The notes under the pieces are model-generated. The model was not told the origin of the DNA and made no database searches. It was given only the letters and a program-made list of their open reading frames with translations. Below, piece after piece: positions 1-11,600 of a DNA stretch of 64,000 bases (positions within the stretch are counted from its first letter, which is position 1; each line of letters starts with the position of its first letter). The stretch comes from Argopecten irradians (Eukaryota > Mollusca > Bivalvia > Pectinida > Pectinidae): contig NC_091139.1 of assembly GCF_041381155.1 (NCBI RefSeq), positions 7,564,383-7,628,382 of the forward strand, given 5' to 3'. Made by a program: the position numbers and the translations under genes.

Positions 1-370
1 TAAAGCTTAACCTTAATATTTGACTATATCAGATTTAAATTTTCATTTAACATCATACCTTGATTAGTAATCTCAATTTATTGCTGTAATATGTTATCAG
101 AAATGTATTAAATTAGTCAGGGAAAGACAGTTATATGTACATGTATTTGTATAGATGGGGTATGTACTTATTACACATATTTGAACATTTCACTAAATAG
201 TACAAAGAATAAAGAGTAGATCTTTGTCGAAGTGAAGAAATCTTCTTTGCTACAAGTGCTGAGTTATAACTGTGTTAATGAAAAAAATAACTTAATAGAT
301 ACATTCTCATGTAGTGTGATATGTGTAGTAGGAATGAATTTATATATCATTTGTCTATACGTCTATTTTT
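1..370. other. AT-rich non-coding DNA
   Basis: No coding exon or RNA gene is visible. The stretch ends in a T run directly abutting the mobile element that begins at 371. Confidence 0.6.
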
Positions 371-1762
371 AGCTCACCTGGTCCAAAGGACCGAGGTGAG
401 CTTATGGGATACCGCAGCGTCCAGCGTCCGTCGTCCGGTGTCCGGCGTCCGGCGTCCGTCAACAATCGACTTCTTCTCCATAACCGCTTGTCGGATTTCA
501 ACAAAATTTGACTGGTAGCATCCTTATGGGCTACTAACTGAAAATTGTACAAATGATGGGGCTGACACCCCAAGGAGCTGAGGGGCGGGGCTAAAAGGGG
601 TCAATTTGGCTATTTCCATATAAACGACTTCTTCTCTGAAACCAAGCATGGGATAGCACCCATAATGCAATGGTAGCATCCTTATAGGGTTGGGATTCAA
701 AATTGTACAAATGATGGGGCTGACCCCCCGGGGGCCTGAGGGGCGGGGTCAAAAGAGGTCAATTTGGCTATTTCCATATAAACGTCTTCTTCTCTGAAAC
801 CATGCATGGGATAGCATCAATAATGCAATGGTAGCATCCTTATAGGGTGGGGATTCAAAATTGTACAAATGATGGGGCTGACCCCCCCGGGGGCCTGAGG
901 GGCGGGGTCAAAAGGGGTCAATTTGCCTATTTCCATATAAACGACTACTTTTCTGAAACTAAGCATGGGATAGCACCCATAATGCAATGGTAGCATCCTT
1001 ATAGTGTGGGGATTCAAAATTGTACAAATGATGGGGCTGACCTCCTGGGGGCCTGAAGGATGGGGTCAAAAGGGGTCAATTTGGCTATTTCCATATAAAT
1101 GGCTTCTTCTCTTCAACAAAGCATGGGATAGCACCCATAATGCAATGGTAGCATCCTTATAGGGTGGGGATTCAAAATTGTACAAATGATAAGACTTGAC
1201 CCCCCGGGGCCTGAGGGGTGGGGGGGGGTCAAAAGTGGTCAATTTCCATAAAAATGACTTCCTCTCTGCAACTTAACATGATATTAAGCTCATAATGCAA
1301 TGGTTACATCCTTGTAGGGTTTGGATTCAAAATTTTGCAACTGATGGGGTGACCCCCCAGGGGCCTGAAGGGTGGGGTCAAAAGGGATCAATTTAGCTAT
1401 TTCCATATAAACGACTTCTTCTCTGCAACTAAGCATGGAAGAGCACAATGCAATGGTAGTATCCTTATAGGGTTGGGATTTGAAATTGTACAAATGATAG
1501 GGCTGACCCCTGGGGCCTTAGACGGCAATAGACGCAGGGTCAAAAAGGTCAATAAGGCTACTATTTTCATATAAATTACTTTGTCTCTGAACCTATGTAT
1601 TGGATAGCATATTTGTATGGTATCAATAGCATCATTGTATGGTTGTGATTCAAAATTATACTTTGGGAGTCAATTTTGCTAATTTATCTAATTGTCAGAG
1701 TCTTTGTGATAATTATTTTAAAAAAACCAGGTGAGTGATACAGGCCCTCTGGGCCTCTTGTT
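371..1762 (+). mobile_element. Tandem-core non-autonomous element (HINE/pearl-like)
   Basis: The element opens after a run of T with a strong hairpin at 371-403 (AGCTCACCT, GGTCC, AAA, GGACC, AGGTGAGCT). A CGTCC-rich stretch follows (about 418-462), then roughly six copies of a 158-159 bp core containing GCATGGGATAGCA (copies near 644, 802, 961, 1120 and degenerate later ones). It ends with a short hairpin, GGCCCTCTGGGCC, and TCTTGTT. Hairpin ends, a simple-sequence tract and tandem ~160-bp cores are the known layout of bivalve pearl elements and Helentron-associated (HINE) elements. Assignment to that class is inference because no Rep/helicase gene is present. All open frames inside are repeat-derived and not genes. 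Confidence 0.6.
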
Positions 1763-2545
1763 GGAATTTTTATTTTCATAAATATGAAATGCAGGATGAC
1801 GCAATTTAATTGTAAAATTATAGACATGAATGGTGTTGTGATGGGCAAAGTTTTTTTTTTTTAAGTATGCAGATGTTTAAAAGTATAAGAAATCTGTGTG
1901 TAAATGAGTGTGAATGTGTAAGTGCATGCTTGTGTTATAATAAATGTGCTTTGTTAATTAATGTAATTATGTAAATAAGGATAAACAGTTGATTTGATGT
2001 ATAGAAAAGACACTGAACATATCAGAGATGTACATACTTCATAGGAGGGATCTGAACATTATCATACTTAGATAAAAAGAGGATTCACTTTTCATTGATT
2101 CTATGAGTTAAATTAAACCATACCTCTTAAGAATTGTAGAATTAAGATTTCATCAAGTGCTGATGAAAAAAATGCCACAAACATTCTTTGATCTGATATG
2201 TAGAAATGTTCAGATGGAAACAGAAATCAAATATCACAGAATGTCCCGATATGTTTTGGGTTCCCTGTAAATACATGACAATTTCATCCCTTGTAAATAA
2301 GACGTAACATTTATAGTACAGAATCCCGTACATAATTAAGTGCCATTGTGTATATATATAGCATAATCATTCATCACTCCATATGTTTATAGCCAATTTT
2401 GTGTGATTAAAAAGTTTAAATCTCTGATCAAAAGTATTCAGTTTAAAACATTTCTCTCTCTTTCTTCTGTCAAATAACCTATAAAATAATTAAGTTGTCA
2501 AGTTATTTCACAAATGAAATTGGCCTCTAGTATGATGTCCTGTGA

Positions 2546-2664
2546 GGTAGCAACCACAGGGACCTGGCACGAAGTTTTTACCATATACATACATTTATAT
2601 ATACAATATGTATATAAATATTGTTGGTTAAAAAAATATGTGCCAGGTCACTGTGGTAGCTACC
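2546..2664. repeat. Fold-back inverted repeat
   Basis: Two arms of about 25 bp (starting GGTAGCAACCACAGG, ending CTGTGGTAGCTACC) are inverted with about three mismatches and surround an AT-rich loop. It looks like a small MITE or fold-back element. The family was not recognised. Confidence 0.55.
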
Positions 2665-3137
2665 AGATGCAATATAATTAACCCCCTTCACATTGATCCT
2701 TACTGTTCAAGTAGGGCTACACTAAAGGTAACAGAATTAAATGTACATAACCATTTAACAAATAAAATAACTAATAACATTTTGATGACTTTTTGCTGCA
2801 TAAAAAATATTGACAAGTTTTTGTTATTTTAATTTAATTTTACCATGAAATAAGTGCAAGTCAAAGATGATGTCTTGTGATATCTATGTACATGTTTTAA
2901 TATGTTTACAAAACTCCATCTACTTTTATGAAGATTGTATTTACAACTTATATGGAGAAATAGAAAATGTTAACGAGGACCAATGTTATTTTATCTTTGT
3001 CAACCAAGAATTCATAAGGATGTATATGAAAATAATTTTATACTATATTTCTTAATAAAAAAATTGTATTAAAAACTCCTCTTGTTGTTTATCGCATAAG
3101 AGGAAACCTGTTCTATTTAGCATAAATCTTGTTTTTA

Positions 3138-3172
3138 CCTCACCTGTCCAAGGGAAAAGTGAGCTTAAATGC
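3138..3172 (+). mobile_element. Decayed hairpin end of a tandem-core element
   Basis: CTCACCTGTCCAAGG followed by GTGAGCTT is a degraded version of the 371-403 hairpin. It marks the left end of a truncated relative with no recognisable tandem cores. Confidence 0.35.
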
Positions 3173-3804
3173 AGCCAGATGCATGGATGGATAAAAGACT
3201 TATCAGACTTTGTTGACCTTCTTTATTTTTTTAATTACTACATTTGAATTATTATTGTGCAGAGACAAAATAATGGGCCTGAAGCATGCTTGGTTGAAGG
3301 ACTGCCAGGTTTATTCAAATAAATGACCATGACCTCAACATAATGCTATTCGGAAATCTTAATTTATGAATACCAGTAATTCTTCGATCTGATATTAGAC
3401 TTGGAGATGGAGATTGGAGAGCTGCAGAGTACAAAAGTCAAATAGCCCCTGACCTTCATTCAAGGTTACAGGGGCAAGTGTGATCCAAGGTCACAAATGG
3501 TTGTTGGATGAAAATTGTAGCCTTTCCTGAATATGACCCATCCAAGGACTAAATAATATGTATGATAGTTGTAGGATGGGACATATGGGCTATTATTTTC
3601 ATCAGACAACCATTTTTTGACCTGCGACTACACTAACCACCTGTGTTCAAGGTCACAAGGATGGAATACATTTAAAATGATTAGACCTATAGACTTTATA
3701 TTGGGCTTCTTCCATACTGAATTGCCTTGATTTTCAGTCAAGATCAATCTTTTTCCAAGACAATAGGGATCATCTATAATCTTGTAAAATTTGTATAAAA
3801 TATC

Positions 3805-3991
3805 ATATTCCGTCTTTGCATATTACAGAGTTAGCTCCCTTGCAGGTATCGATTGTTACGTCATTATTTTGTGAGCGCAACTCACGTCGTTTTCTCCGAA
3901 ACGTATGACGTTACGCTCTGAAACAAATGACGTCACAATCAATACCTACACGCAAGTGCAGATAACTCTGTAATATGCAAATTCGGAATAT
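3805..3991. mobile_element. Palindromic MITE carrying a CRE octamer (copy 1)
   Basis: The element is about 187 bp with ~29-bp terminal inverted repeats (left ATATTCCGTCTTTGCATATT; right reads as its complement, ending GCAAATTCGGAATAT). It contains a perfect TGACGTCA at 3928-3935. Related copies are at 7793-8019, 22683-22840 and 53015-53203. Superfamily not determined. Confidence 0.65.
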
Positions 3992-6376
3992 CTAAAGACA
4001 ATGTAGAAAATTTATTTAGTAAAGGTTATAGAATCTAAACATTTTAACATTTGATGAAAGGAATAGTATTTGGGAGATTAAAATAAGCCATATAAGACAA
4101 ATCAACAAAATTGTTGTTTAATATTTTGTATTTATTGCTTTTCTCATGTACCTGATTTTAATTAATATCATAATCAATGTACACATGTTTTGTGTATTGT
4201 ATAATGCAAGGCAATACTGAATATAACAAATACCAGTCAAAACAAAATCGGAAAAGAAAAGGGACATAACTCAAGGTTTAGAGTGACATAACACATTAAT
4301 ACAAAACAAATGAAAACATACATATAAAATGAAAATTAAAAGTAATAATAAATTAAAATTGGAGACATGAACCTAATGTTTTTCAAATTATCATTAGCCC
4401 TATAACAACATAATACTCACATACTTTTAACATTAAATGTTAGATTTTGTTTCTAGGAATCTAGATACACGTGGAAGTCATGACACTATATAAGTATATG
4501 TATACCATGCTCTCAAACTGAAAGAGGCCATGATATTAGAGTTATTATAGTTAGCTAATGATATTTGCTTCGACAAGATTCAAATATTTTCCAATACAAA
4601 TACTGTGTCAATAGGTGAAATACGAAGTGATTCCAACACCACAAATAAAATATTTCTTGATAACTAACTAGGTATGATAGCTACAAGTGGAAAAGTGCAA
4701 CTGAACTTTGGCTGAAGTACTTCCAAATCAGAATGTTATGATAAAATATTGCATACTATAATTAAACCCACTTAAAGTAGTAAGACTTACCAGTAATTTT
4801 TCTGGTAAAAAAAACCCATCTCAAGTACTTAATTAAAGTGAACAGTAGGGCAAGGATGGCTAAAGTCGGTAAAAATGGTGTGAATGTATCCAGTATAATT
4901 TCTTATGAAATGGAAAAATAAAATCTCCTGTCAAAATCTGTCTGCGTACGAAGAAATTAATTTAAAGTATGGAAATTCTAAAGCTTCCTCCCGGCTCACT
5001 ATGTCCGTGGTTACATTTCCACGCAGCCTCGCTTTCAATGCTTTCAAATTTTTTTTCTTTAATGGTCAGAACTGGGAAACAAAGCAGAACTTGACCGTCG
5101 TATTAATATGTGAGAACTTTTGAAAGGCCAATGAATGCATTTAGACTGGTTTTCTTTGCCCGACTATTCACTTTAATATATTTGCTCAAATATGTACATT
5201 TTAATTCAGCAGGTGAAATTTTCATCAGTGTAAAATATTTAGGAAAATATCTTATTTACAGTTGTTTATACTCAAAATAGTCTATAATCTTTAACAAAAA
5301 TTATGAGCACATTCTATTAGCAAAGAATCATGACTCTTTAAAAAGACATGTAACAATAATAGCTTTTTAACAATGTAAATTGTATCAGACATAAGCCCTA
5401 CTAGGTATTACAAAAGGAAATCGTCAAGTTGATATACATAATGTGAAATTACAACCAAGAAGTCTAAAGTCTATTTTGATTGATTTAGTACATATGTAGA
5501 ACAAATTTGATTTGTAGTATCATATTGTATTTTCTGTCAAAATAAAGTTTTACTTTCCCTTCATGCGCATATATCTGTCAATTGGGGAACCATACATTAG
5601 ATGGGTAGTACCAGAATTGACCGAGGTGTACTGCATAGAATAATTTTGAAACCCCAAGTTTATATTTGTAGTTACATAGGTATTATTTATATTAAGGTCT
5701 TTTCTTCCCTGAACATCTCAAACAAGAAAGAACAAAATCTACCAACTTCTATGGAAACTGATACTGGCTATAATACCCCCCTTGATTGACTGACTGATGG
5801 GGCCCTACCAAATCTAGGACACATCATTCATCTTACACCCTCCCCAAACATTATCAATTTAATAACTTTTCCACATATTTATGAAATTGCCTTTTCAGAT
5901 TTTGGGACTAGAATTCAAAAGTTTATATCTTACATATAACAACAAAACATTCAATCAACAGAGAAATTGAAACTTCCCATAAGGTTTATGTGAACAAAAT
6001 GTATGCCTCCAATTGAATTATTTAAAAGCAAGGGCGTCTCCTTGGCAAACTCCTTAACATTTTCTTATTGTTAACTTTTATGTCAAAGGTCAGATTGCAG
6101 TACATTGAACCTCTTCCATGGTGATACAGGAATACTACAAAGTTCATCACTACCTATAAATCTTAAATACTTCAAAAGTGATCACCTGGAAAAGTGTCAT
6201 AGGGCAATATCAAGCTTCTCAACATTTACCGGGGCCTTTGTGATTAAGTAAAGGTGCACTGCATTTTAGCTTTAGGTGAAGCAAGAATACTACAGATCTT
6301 CTCATTAGTTTAGAAGTTATGGCCAAAATTGGTCTGGTCAGAAGAACAAAAAAAAAAGAAGAAATAAATATATCAC
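3992..6376. other. Gene-free AT-rich DNA
   Basis: No exon with domain content or a splice-consistent frame was found. Small frames at 4905-5123, 5601-5789 and 6319-6546 have no recognisable content. The segment around 6050-6320 has repeat-like phrases (two variants of GAATACTACA with similar flanks) suggesting an old tandem-core relic. Confidence 0.5.
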
Positions 6377-6740
6377 TTAAAGATGCTCCACCGCTGACAA
6401 ATGGTATTTTTTCACTATTAAAAACAGGAGCAGACGATTTAGTATTTTTCTTCAGTTACAAAAGTTACTTACTCTACACCATTACCACCATTGAAAAGTT
6501 TGAGCTTCTAATTTTACTTCAAGTAAAAAATATGAAAAACAATTAATTGCATCCCGAAAAAATTCCGTACAACTATATCCTATATGGAATGAACTACTGA
6601 ATGCGCATGTACCAAAGGCAAAATAAATTATTCTATATTATTTTTTGTGTTAATTAGACTATTATATACATGATTAAACACCAATTATTGTTCAAATGAT
6701 GAATATCAGTTATGGTCTGTCGGCGGTGGAGCATCTTTAA
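6377..6740 (+). mobile_element. TTAA-flanked 364-bp MITE (copy A)
   Basis: It is bounded by TTAA on both sides, with terminal inverted repeats reading AGATGCTCCACCGCTGACA on the left and the complement (TCGGCGGTGGAGCATCT) on the right. Full-length relatives of the same 364-bp span are at 39929-40292 and 60588-60951, with partial copies elsewhere. The TTAA target resembles piggyBac-type insertion, but no transposase is present. The frame at 6319-6546 runs into the element and is not a gene. Confidence 0.75.
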
Positions 6741-7470
6741 TTTGAAGAGGAGACATAACATTATTTACAATTCTTCGTTTTAACTGCAGTATTCTACCGT
6801 ATATCGAACATATTGTAGTTTTCATCTTACTGAAGTTCTGTGGTGTATATATGTCCTCATATAAACTATCATAAAATTCTTTATGCTATTTCAATGTGCA
6901 TTTCATAAAAAAACATTTGCATATCAAATTGAATAAAATACAAATTCTTAACAGTAAAACGTGACAAAGTATTGTCCTGAGTAAAATTACAAACAAGAGA
7001 CAGACATAACCATCTTATATCCTTTCTAAAATGTCTATAAAACCCAAATGACAAACATTGCACAATGATCATATTGTATTTCAAAATTTGTTGCATGATA
7101 TTAGCATTAATTAATTTATGCAACAGAATATTACAAACTTTCTTCTAGAAAAAGAATACATTGTGTATTTAACAATAATATATTTGTACAATGTATAACT
7201 TTGATATACATTAAAGAGTAAGAGGTGTATTTGTTTGACTTCACTTTTAAATGAAAACAAAAGATATTACCGTACCTTTTGAAACATCTATCATCAACAT
7301 TCAAAGACGTAACAAAAATATGCATGTGTACATTCACAAACTAACAAGTGTAACAATTCCTAACTAGATTTTTTATCTCCAATGCAGAAGAGTTCCAGTA
7401 ATATATACATAAACCAGTATAAAACTAAATCTTCTTGGCACAAAAATATTCAGAAACATGTCACAGTTAC

Positions 7471-7702
7471 TTAGGCCAAAAAAAAAAATGTCTGTTTAGG
7501 GTTACATTGGCATAAAAAATAGTCTGTTGGTGGAGAGGATTTTTAAAAAAATTTTAATGTCTTTCACTCTAAAATGATGGCCAGAACCAGAGTCTTGAGA
7601 TCGAAATCCAGACTTTTTTATTTTATTTTTTTCGAAGAAAAGTGGGAAAAAAATTAGGGTAGGTCAGGTAACCCTAAACAGACATATTTTTTTTGGTCTA
7701 AT
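7471..7702. mobile_element. MITE with ~35-bp inverted termini
   Basis: The left end reads TTAGGCC, an A-run, then GTCTGTTTAGGGTTAC. The right end reads GTAACCCTAAACAGAC, a T-run, then GGTCTAA. The ends are inverted repeats across 232 bp. Non-coding; superfamily not assigned. Confidence 0.6.
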
Positions 7703-7792
7703 CATAAAGCACCAAATCTTGGTTAATTTGATAAAAACTCTTTGGAAATGTGGCTGAATGTGTAGTTTCAATGTTACAGTTTTCCTGATCTG

Positions 7793-8019
7793 TTTCGTCT
7801 TTGTATATTACAGAGTTATCTGCCCTTGTGTGTAGATATTGATTCCGACAACACACGTAACCTAGCATAATGTATTCTTCTTCAGAGACAGAAAAAACAA
7901 TGTGAATTTTGCACACAAAATAATTATGTCACAATCAATACCTTTCTGTAAGGGAAGTATCTCTGTCTATAAGGGAAGTTACTCTGTCTGTAAGGGAATT
8001 AACTCTGTAATACATATTT
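7793..8019. mobile_element. Palindromic MITE (diverged copy 3)
   Basis: It begins CGTCTTTGTATATTACAGAG and closes near AACTCTGTAATACATATTT, matching the termini of the 3805-3991 element. The right part carries three tandem repeats of TCTGTAAGGGAA-type sequence. The CRE octamer is degraded to ATTATGTCACAAT. Confidence 0.5.
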
Positions 8020-8122
8020 AATGACGTTATTCCTATGTTGACCTCTAGCTACCTCCTCGGGTTAAAGAGCAAGTCAAGACTGTGTATGAAGATCAATGTT
8101 TGACATTAAATAGATATTGTTG

Positions 8123-8128
8123 TTTATT
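8123..8128 (-). terminator. Candidate poly(A) signal of the CLIP4-like gene
   Basis: TTTATT on the plus strand is AATAAA on the minus strand, about 550 bp beyond the CLIP4 stop at 8677. This is a motif match only. The region between it and the stop (8129-8676) contains a two-copy direct repeat and a G-run at about 8653-8667 and would be 3' UTR. Confidence 0.3.
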
Positions 8129-8370
8129 AAAACATAATTTTCCAGGGACATGTATTTTCATTTAATTTATACATGTACTGCATAAAATGAAATGTTCGTT
8201 GTGTAAGAAACTTTTGCTTTTTTCCATTGTAACTGTGGAGCATATAAAAACACCTAAAAAAAGGGTTATGTGTTAACAAAATTATCATTATGCAGCTCAA
8301 TCATGAATATGACCTCCCAGAAAATATTTGGAAAGCTCCAAACGACGAAATGAAATACCAACAAACATTT

Positions 8371-8454
8371 CATGTACATATAATACAGTATATCAGTAAT
8401 ATACAAACACATGTTCATGTACATATAATACAGTATATCAGTAATATACAAAAG
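8371..8454. repeat. Two-copy direct repeat, about 45-bp period
   Basis: CATGTACATATAATACAGTA with its flanks occurs at 8371 and again at 8416. It lies in the presumed CLIP4 3' UTR. Frames on both strands here are artefacts of the duplication. Confidence 0.6.
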
Positions 8455-8676
8455 CTTTGTAGTCTTTGCCAATATTTATAAGTTACAAGTAATACGAGTG
8501 AGCTTCTGGTATGTACGATCCTGAGTGATATGTGTTAGTTCTGTTGATATTAGTCTCCTTGTGATAATGATATTCGTCTCCTTGTGATAATGTCTGGCTT
8601 CCTATGGCAATGTAGGGTATGACATGGCAATGCTGAGCTAATGAAGATTATAGAGGGGGGGGGGGGGTTTCCAGGT

Positions 8677-11600
8677 CTACGCCTCCCCTTCCCGAGATTG
8701 ATAATAGTCCGATACAAGTTTTGACCCATTGATCCCGCGTACTGTAATTTTACTTGGTCTGACTAACAAGCCGTGGTCCGGTTTACACGAGAAGTAACGT
8801 TTGTCCTGAACACATCCGTCATTTTTTCCCTTGGCTGTCCGAAGTTCTACCCCGACCCAGATCCCATCACCAAACTCAGCAGGACCAATGTATCGCACAT
8901 TACCTGAAATTAGACATACCATTAAATCAAGCAACTAAAAGTATTTAATTATCAGGTTTACATTCTGTATTGATTATTCAGATTCTACATGCAATAACCT
9001 ACAACTACCTGTATGTTCACTGACACAACTACTACTGCTAAAGAAGACTAAACTAGAAGACACAATTTATCTAGTTCACTTTTACAAAAGACATAACATA
9101 CCTTATTCACCATTACAGAAGATTTTATCAATATCAAGTTCAATATTACAGAAGACACAGGGCATCCAGTAGACCCCCGAGTATGTTTTTGACCCACAAA
9201 AAATCAAATTTGACTGTTGAGTTTGAAGCACTTTTTTATCTGTCATAAGTTTTGACTCTTCAGATTTCTGAGAAATTTCGATTAGACTCCTTAGACTAAA
9301 AGTCAAGGGCCAACTGGATGCCAAAAACAATTTAGCTAGTTCACTATTACACAAGACATACCATACCTAGCTCACTATTATAGAAGATGTTAACCAGTTC
9401 AATATTACAGAAGACATTCACAACTTACCTAGTTCACTATTGCAATAGATTAACATCCTTAGTTCAGTTCTATTCCAGCAATAGACAATAGACATAACAT
9501 CCCTGGTTCACTATAACAGCAGATTTTATATATATCTAGTTCAATATTCCAGAAGACACAACTTACCTAGTTCACTATTGCAATAGACATAACATACCTA
9601 GTTCACTATTACAGCAGATTTTATCTATATCTAGTTCACTATTACAGAGGACACAACTTATTTGTTCTTTATTACTTAAGACCCAATTTACCTAGTTCAC
9701 TATTACAGACGACAACTCACCTAGTTCACTATTACAGAAGACACTCATTCCAACCTCCAGTTTGAACGGTGCACTTGCCCCAGGTATTCTGGCTAATGAC
9801 AGTCCACTTTTGGGCCTAGTAACATAACATAGCATTACTTCAGAAATGAAATATGTTGCACATATTACATTAACAAGAAAGCAATATGGAATACAAAAGG
9901 TACATCTGAAAGCAGTATTTATAAGTTAGCAGTGAAACTTCACTGTGGTAAAAACAACAAACTTATTTGACTAAATTTATTTTCATATGGGCATTAATGC
10001 TACAAAACTCTCTTTCTGCCTTCTTTTTTTTCTTACTAACTGCTTCATGTAATTGTAATAAAGCATCAGGTGTTTATTAAAAAACACACATTTCATCTTT
10101 CTTTAAAGAAAGTTAATTTCTGTTAAAACAATATTATTTTACCTGAATTTAAAGTGTAATTATATGTTCAAAACACAGGCGTTTGACTCCATAGACATTT
10201 TTCTCTCTCTATATATGTAATACTGTGTCAAGGTCTATAAACGCCTGTGGTCAGAATTTATACCCAGTAGTAGAATGTCTTTCTTGCTATATTTAGAATT
10301 TCTACTCACCTTTTTATTGGAGTCTTAGCACGATTTTGAGAACTGAAGGGAACACCTGGAAAAAAGAGAGAAATTCATTAACCCAGAAACATTGGATTAG
10401 ACCATACAATGTATGCATATTCAATTAATTTCTGACAAAATATAAGCTGAGAGATATTTATTGACATTTTAACCTAAATAAAACATACATAAACTGTTTT
10501 GGTATGCATCACACCATTTTCATATTTTGTATCAAGAAATATGAAGACAATAACAAAGGGACATTACTTTACAACATATTTATGGGGACAGTGGATGGCT
10601 AAAACAACTTACTACTACTGGAACGCCGATCAACTTTTTCTGAAACAGCACCCCAACTTATTGCATCAAGAGATTCATTAGAACTGAATCGCCGGTCTCC
10701 AAGTCTGTGAACAGGGTAGAGTATGCGAGACAAATATGAAAACACTGGGTATGGGTAGAAACAGTAAAGCTTTCAGCTTGAAATTCATGAAAATCATATC
10801 AACAATGGTTAAATCTTTTCTTTTGTCTAGCACTTCTCTAAAATTATCATAGGCACATGTACATGCTTAGTACTGATAATACACTTATCAATATTTAAAT
10901 TGAGCATTCATAAATGTGACATTCACGTCAACATGAAATAATCATCTTTGACAAATGAAAATTGTTGTAGCTAAATCTATCCTTAATTTTGATTGGTAGC
11001 ACTTCATGTGATTTATCAGAGTTAAGACTTGTTGTTTAGTGTTGTTGTGGAGACTGACTCACTTTTGTATCCTTGATAATGGAGCAAACACACCATGTTT
11101 AGGTTTACAATGGAAGTATCGGTCGGTATTTACAGACCCATCGTTCTTCCCGACAGGACGGTCCAACTCTATACCATACCATATACCTAGGCAAACAAAA
11201 TAGGTAAACATTGAAAAAATTATATCAAAGTTAATTATAATAAATATGAAATGGAACGCAACAAATTAGCAAATAGATATGGCCATAAGATATAGAATAT
11301 CAAGAGAAAAAATGGGTATGGTTGTGAAAAATCAATAGCAAGTACATGTATACTGGTAGATAACACTTTGTGATTAACAGTAGAAAAGAGTTTTTTTAAA
11401 TCATTGAATGATTGATAATCCCAAATGACAGGAAAAATTATATGTGCAAATTATCAAGTGTTTGTTTACATCAACAGAAAGAATTTTCTTAGTCAATACC
11501 ATACCTGGAGCAAACTTTGCCTCCCCACAAAACCGAACTGTGCCTTTCCTTTGTCCAGCTACAATTACTCTATCTCCGAGGTCGATCTCTGCCAAATCAG

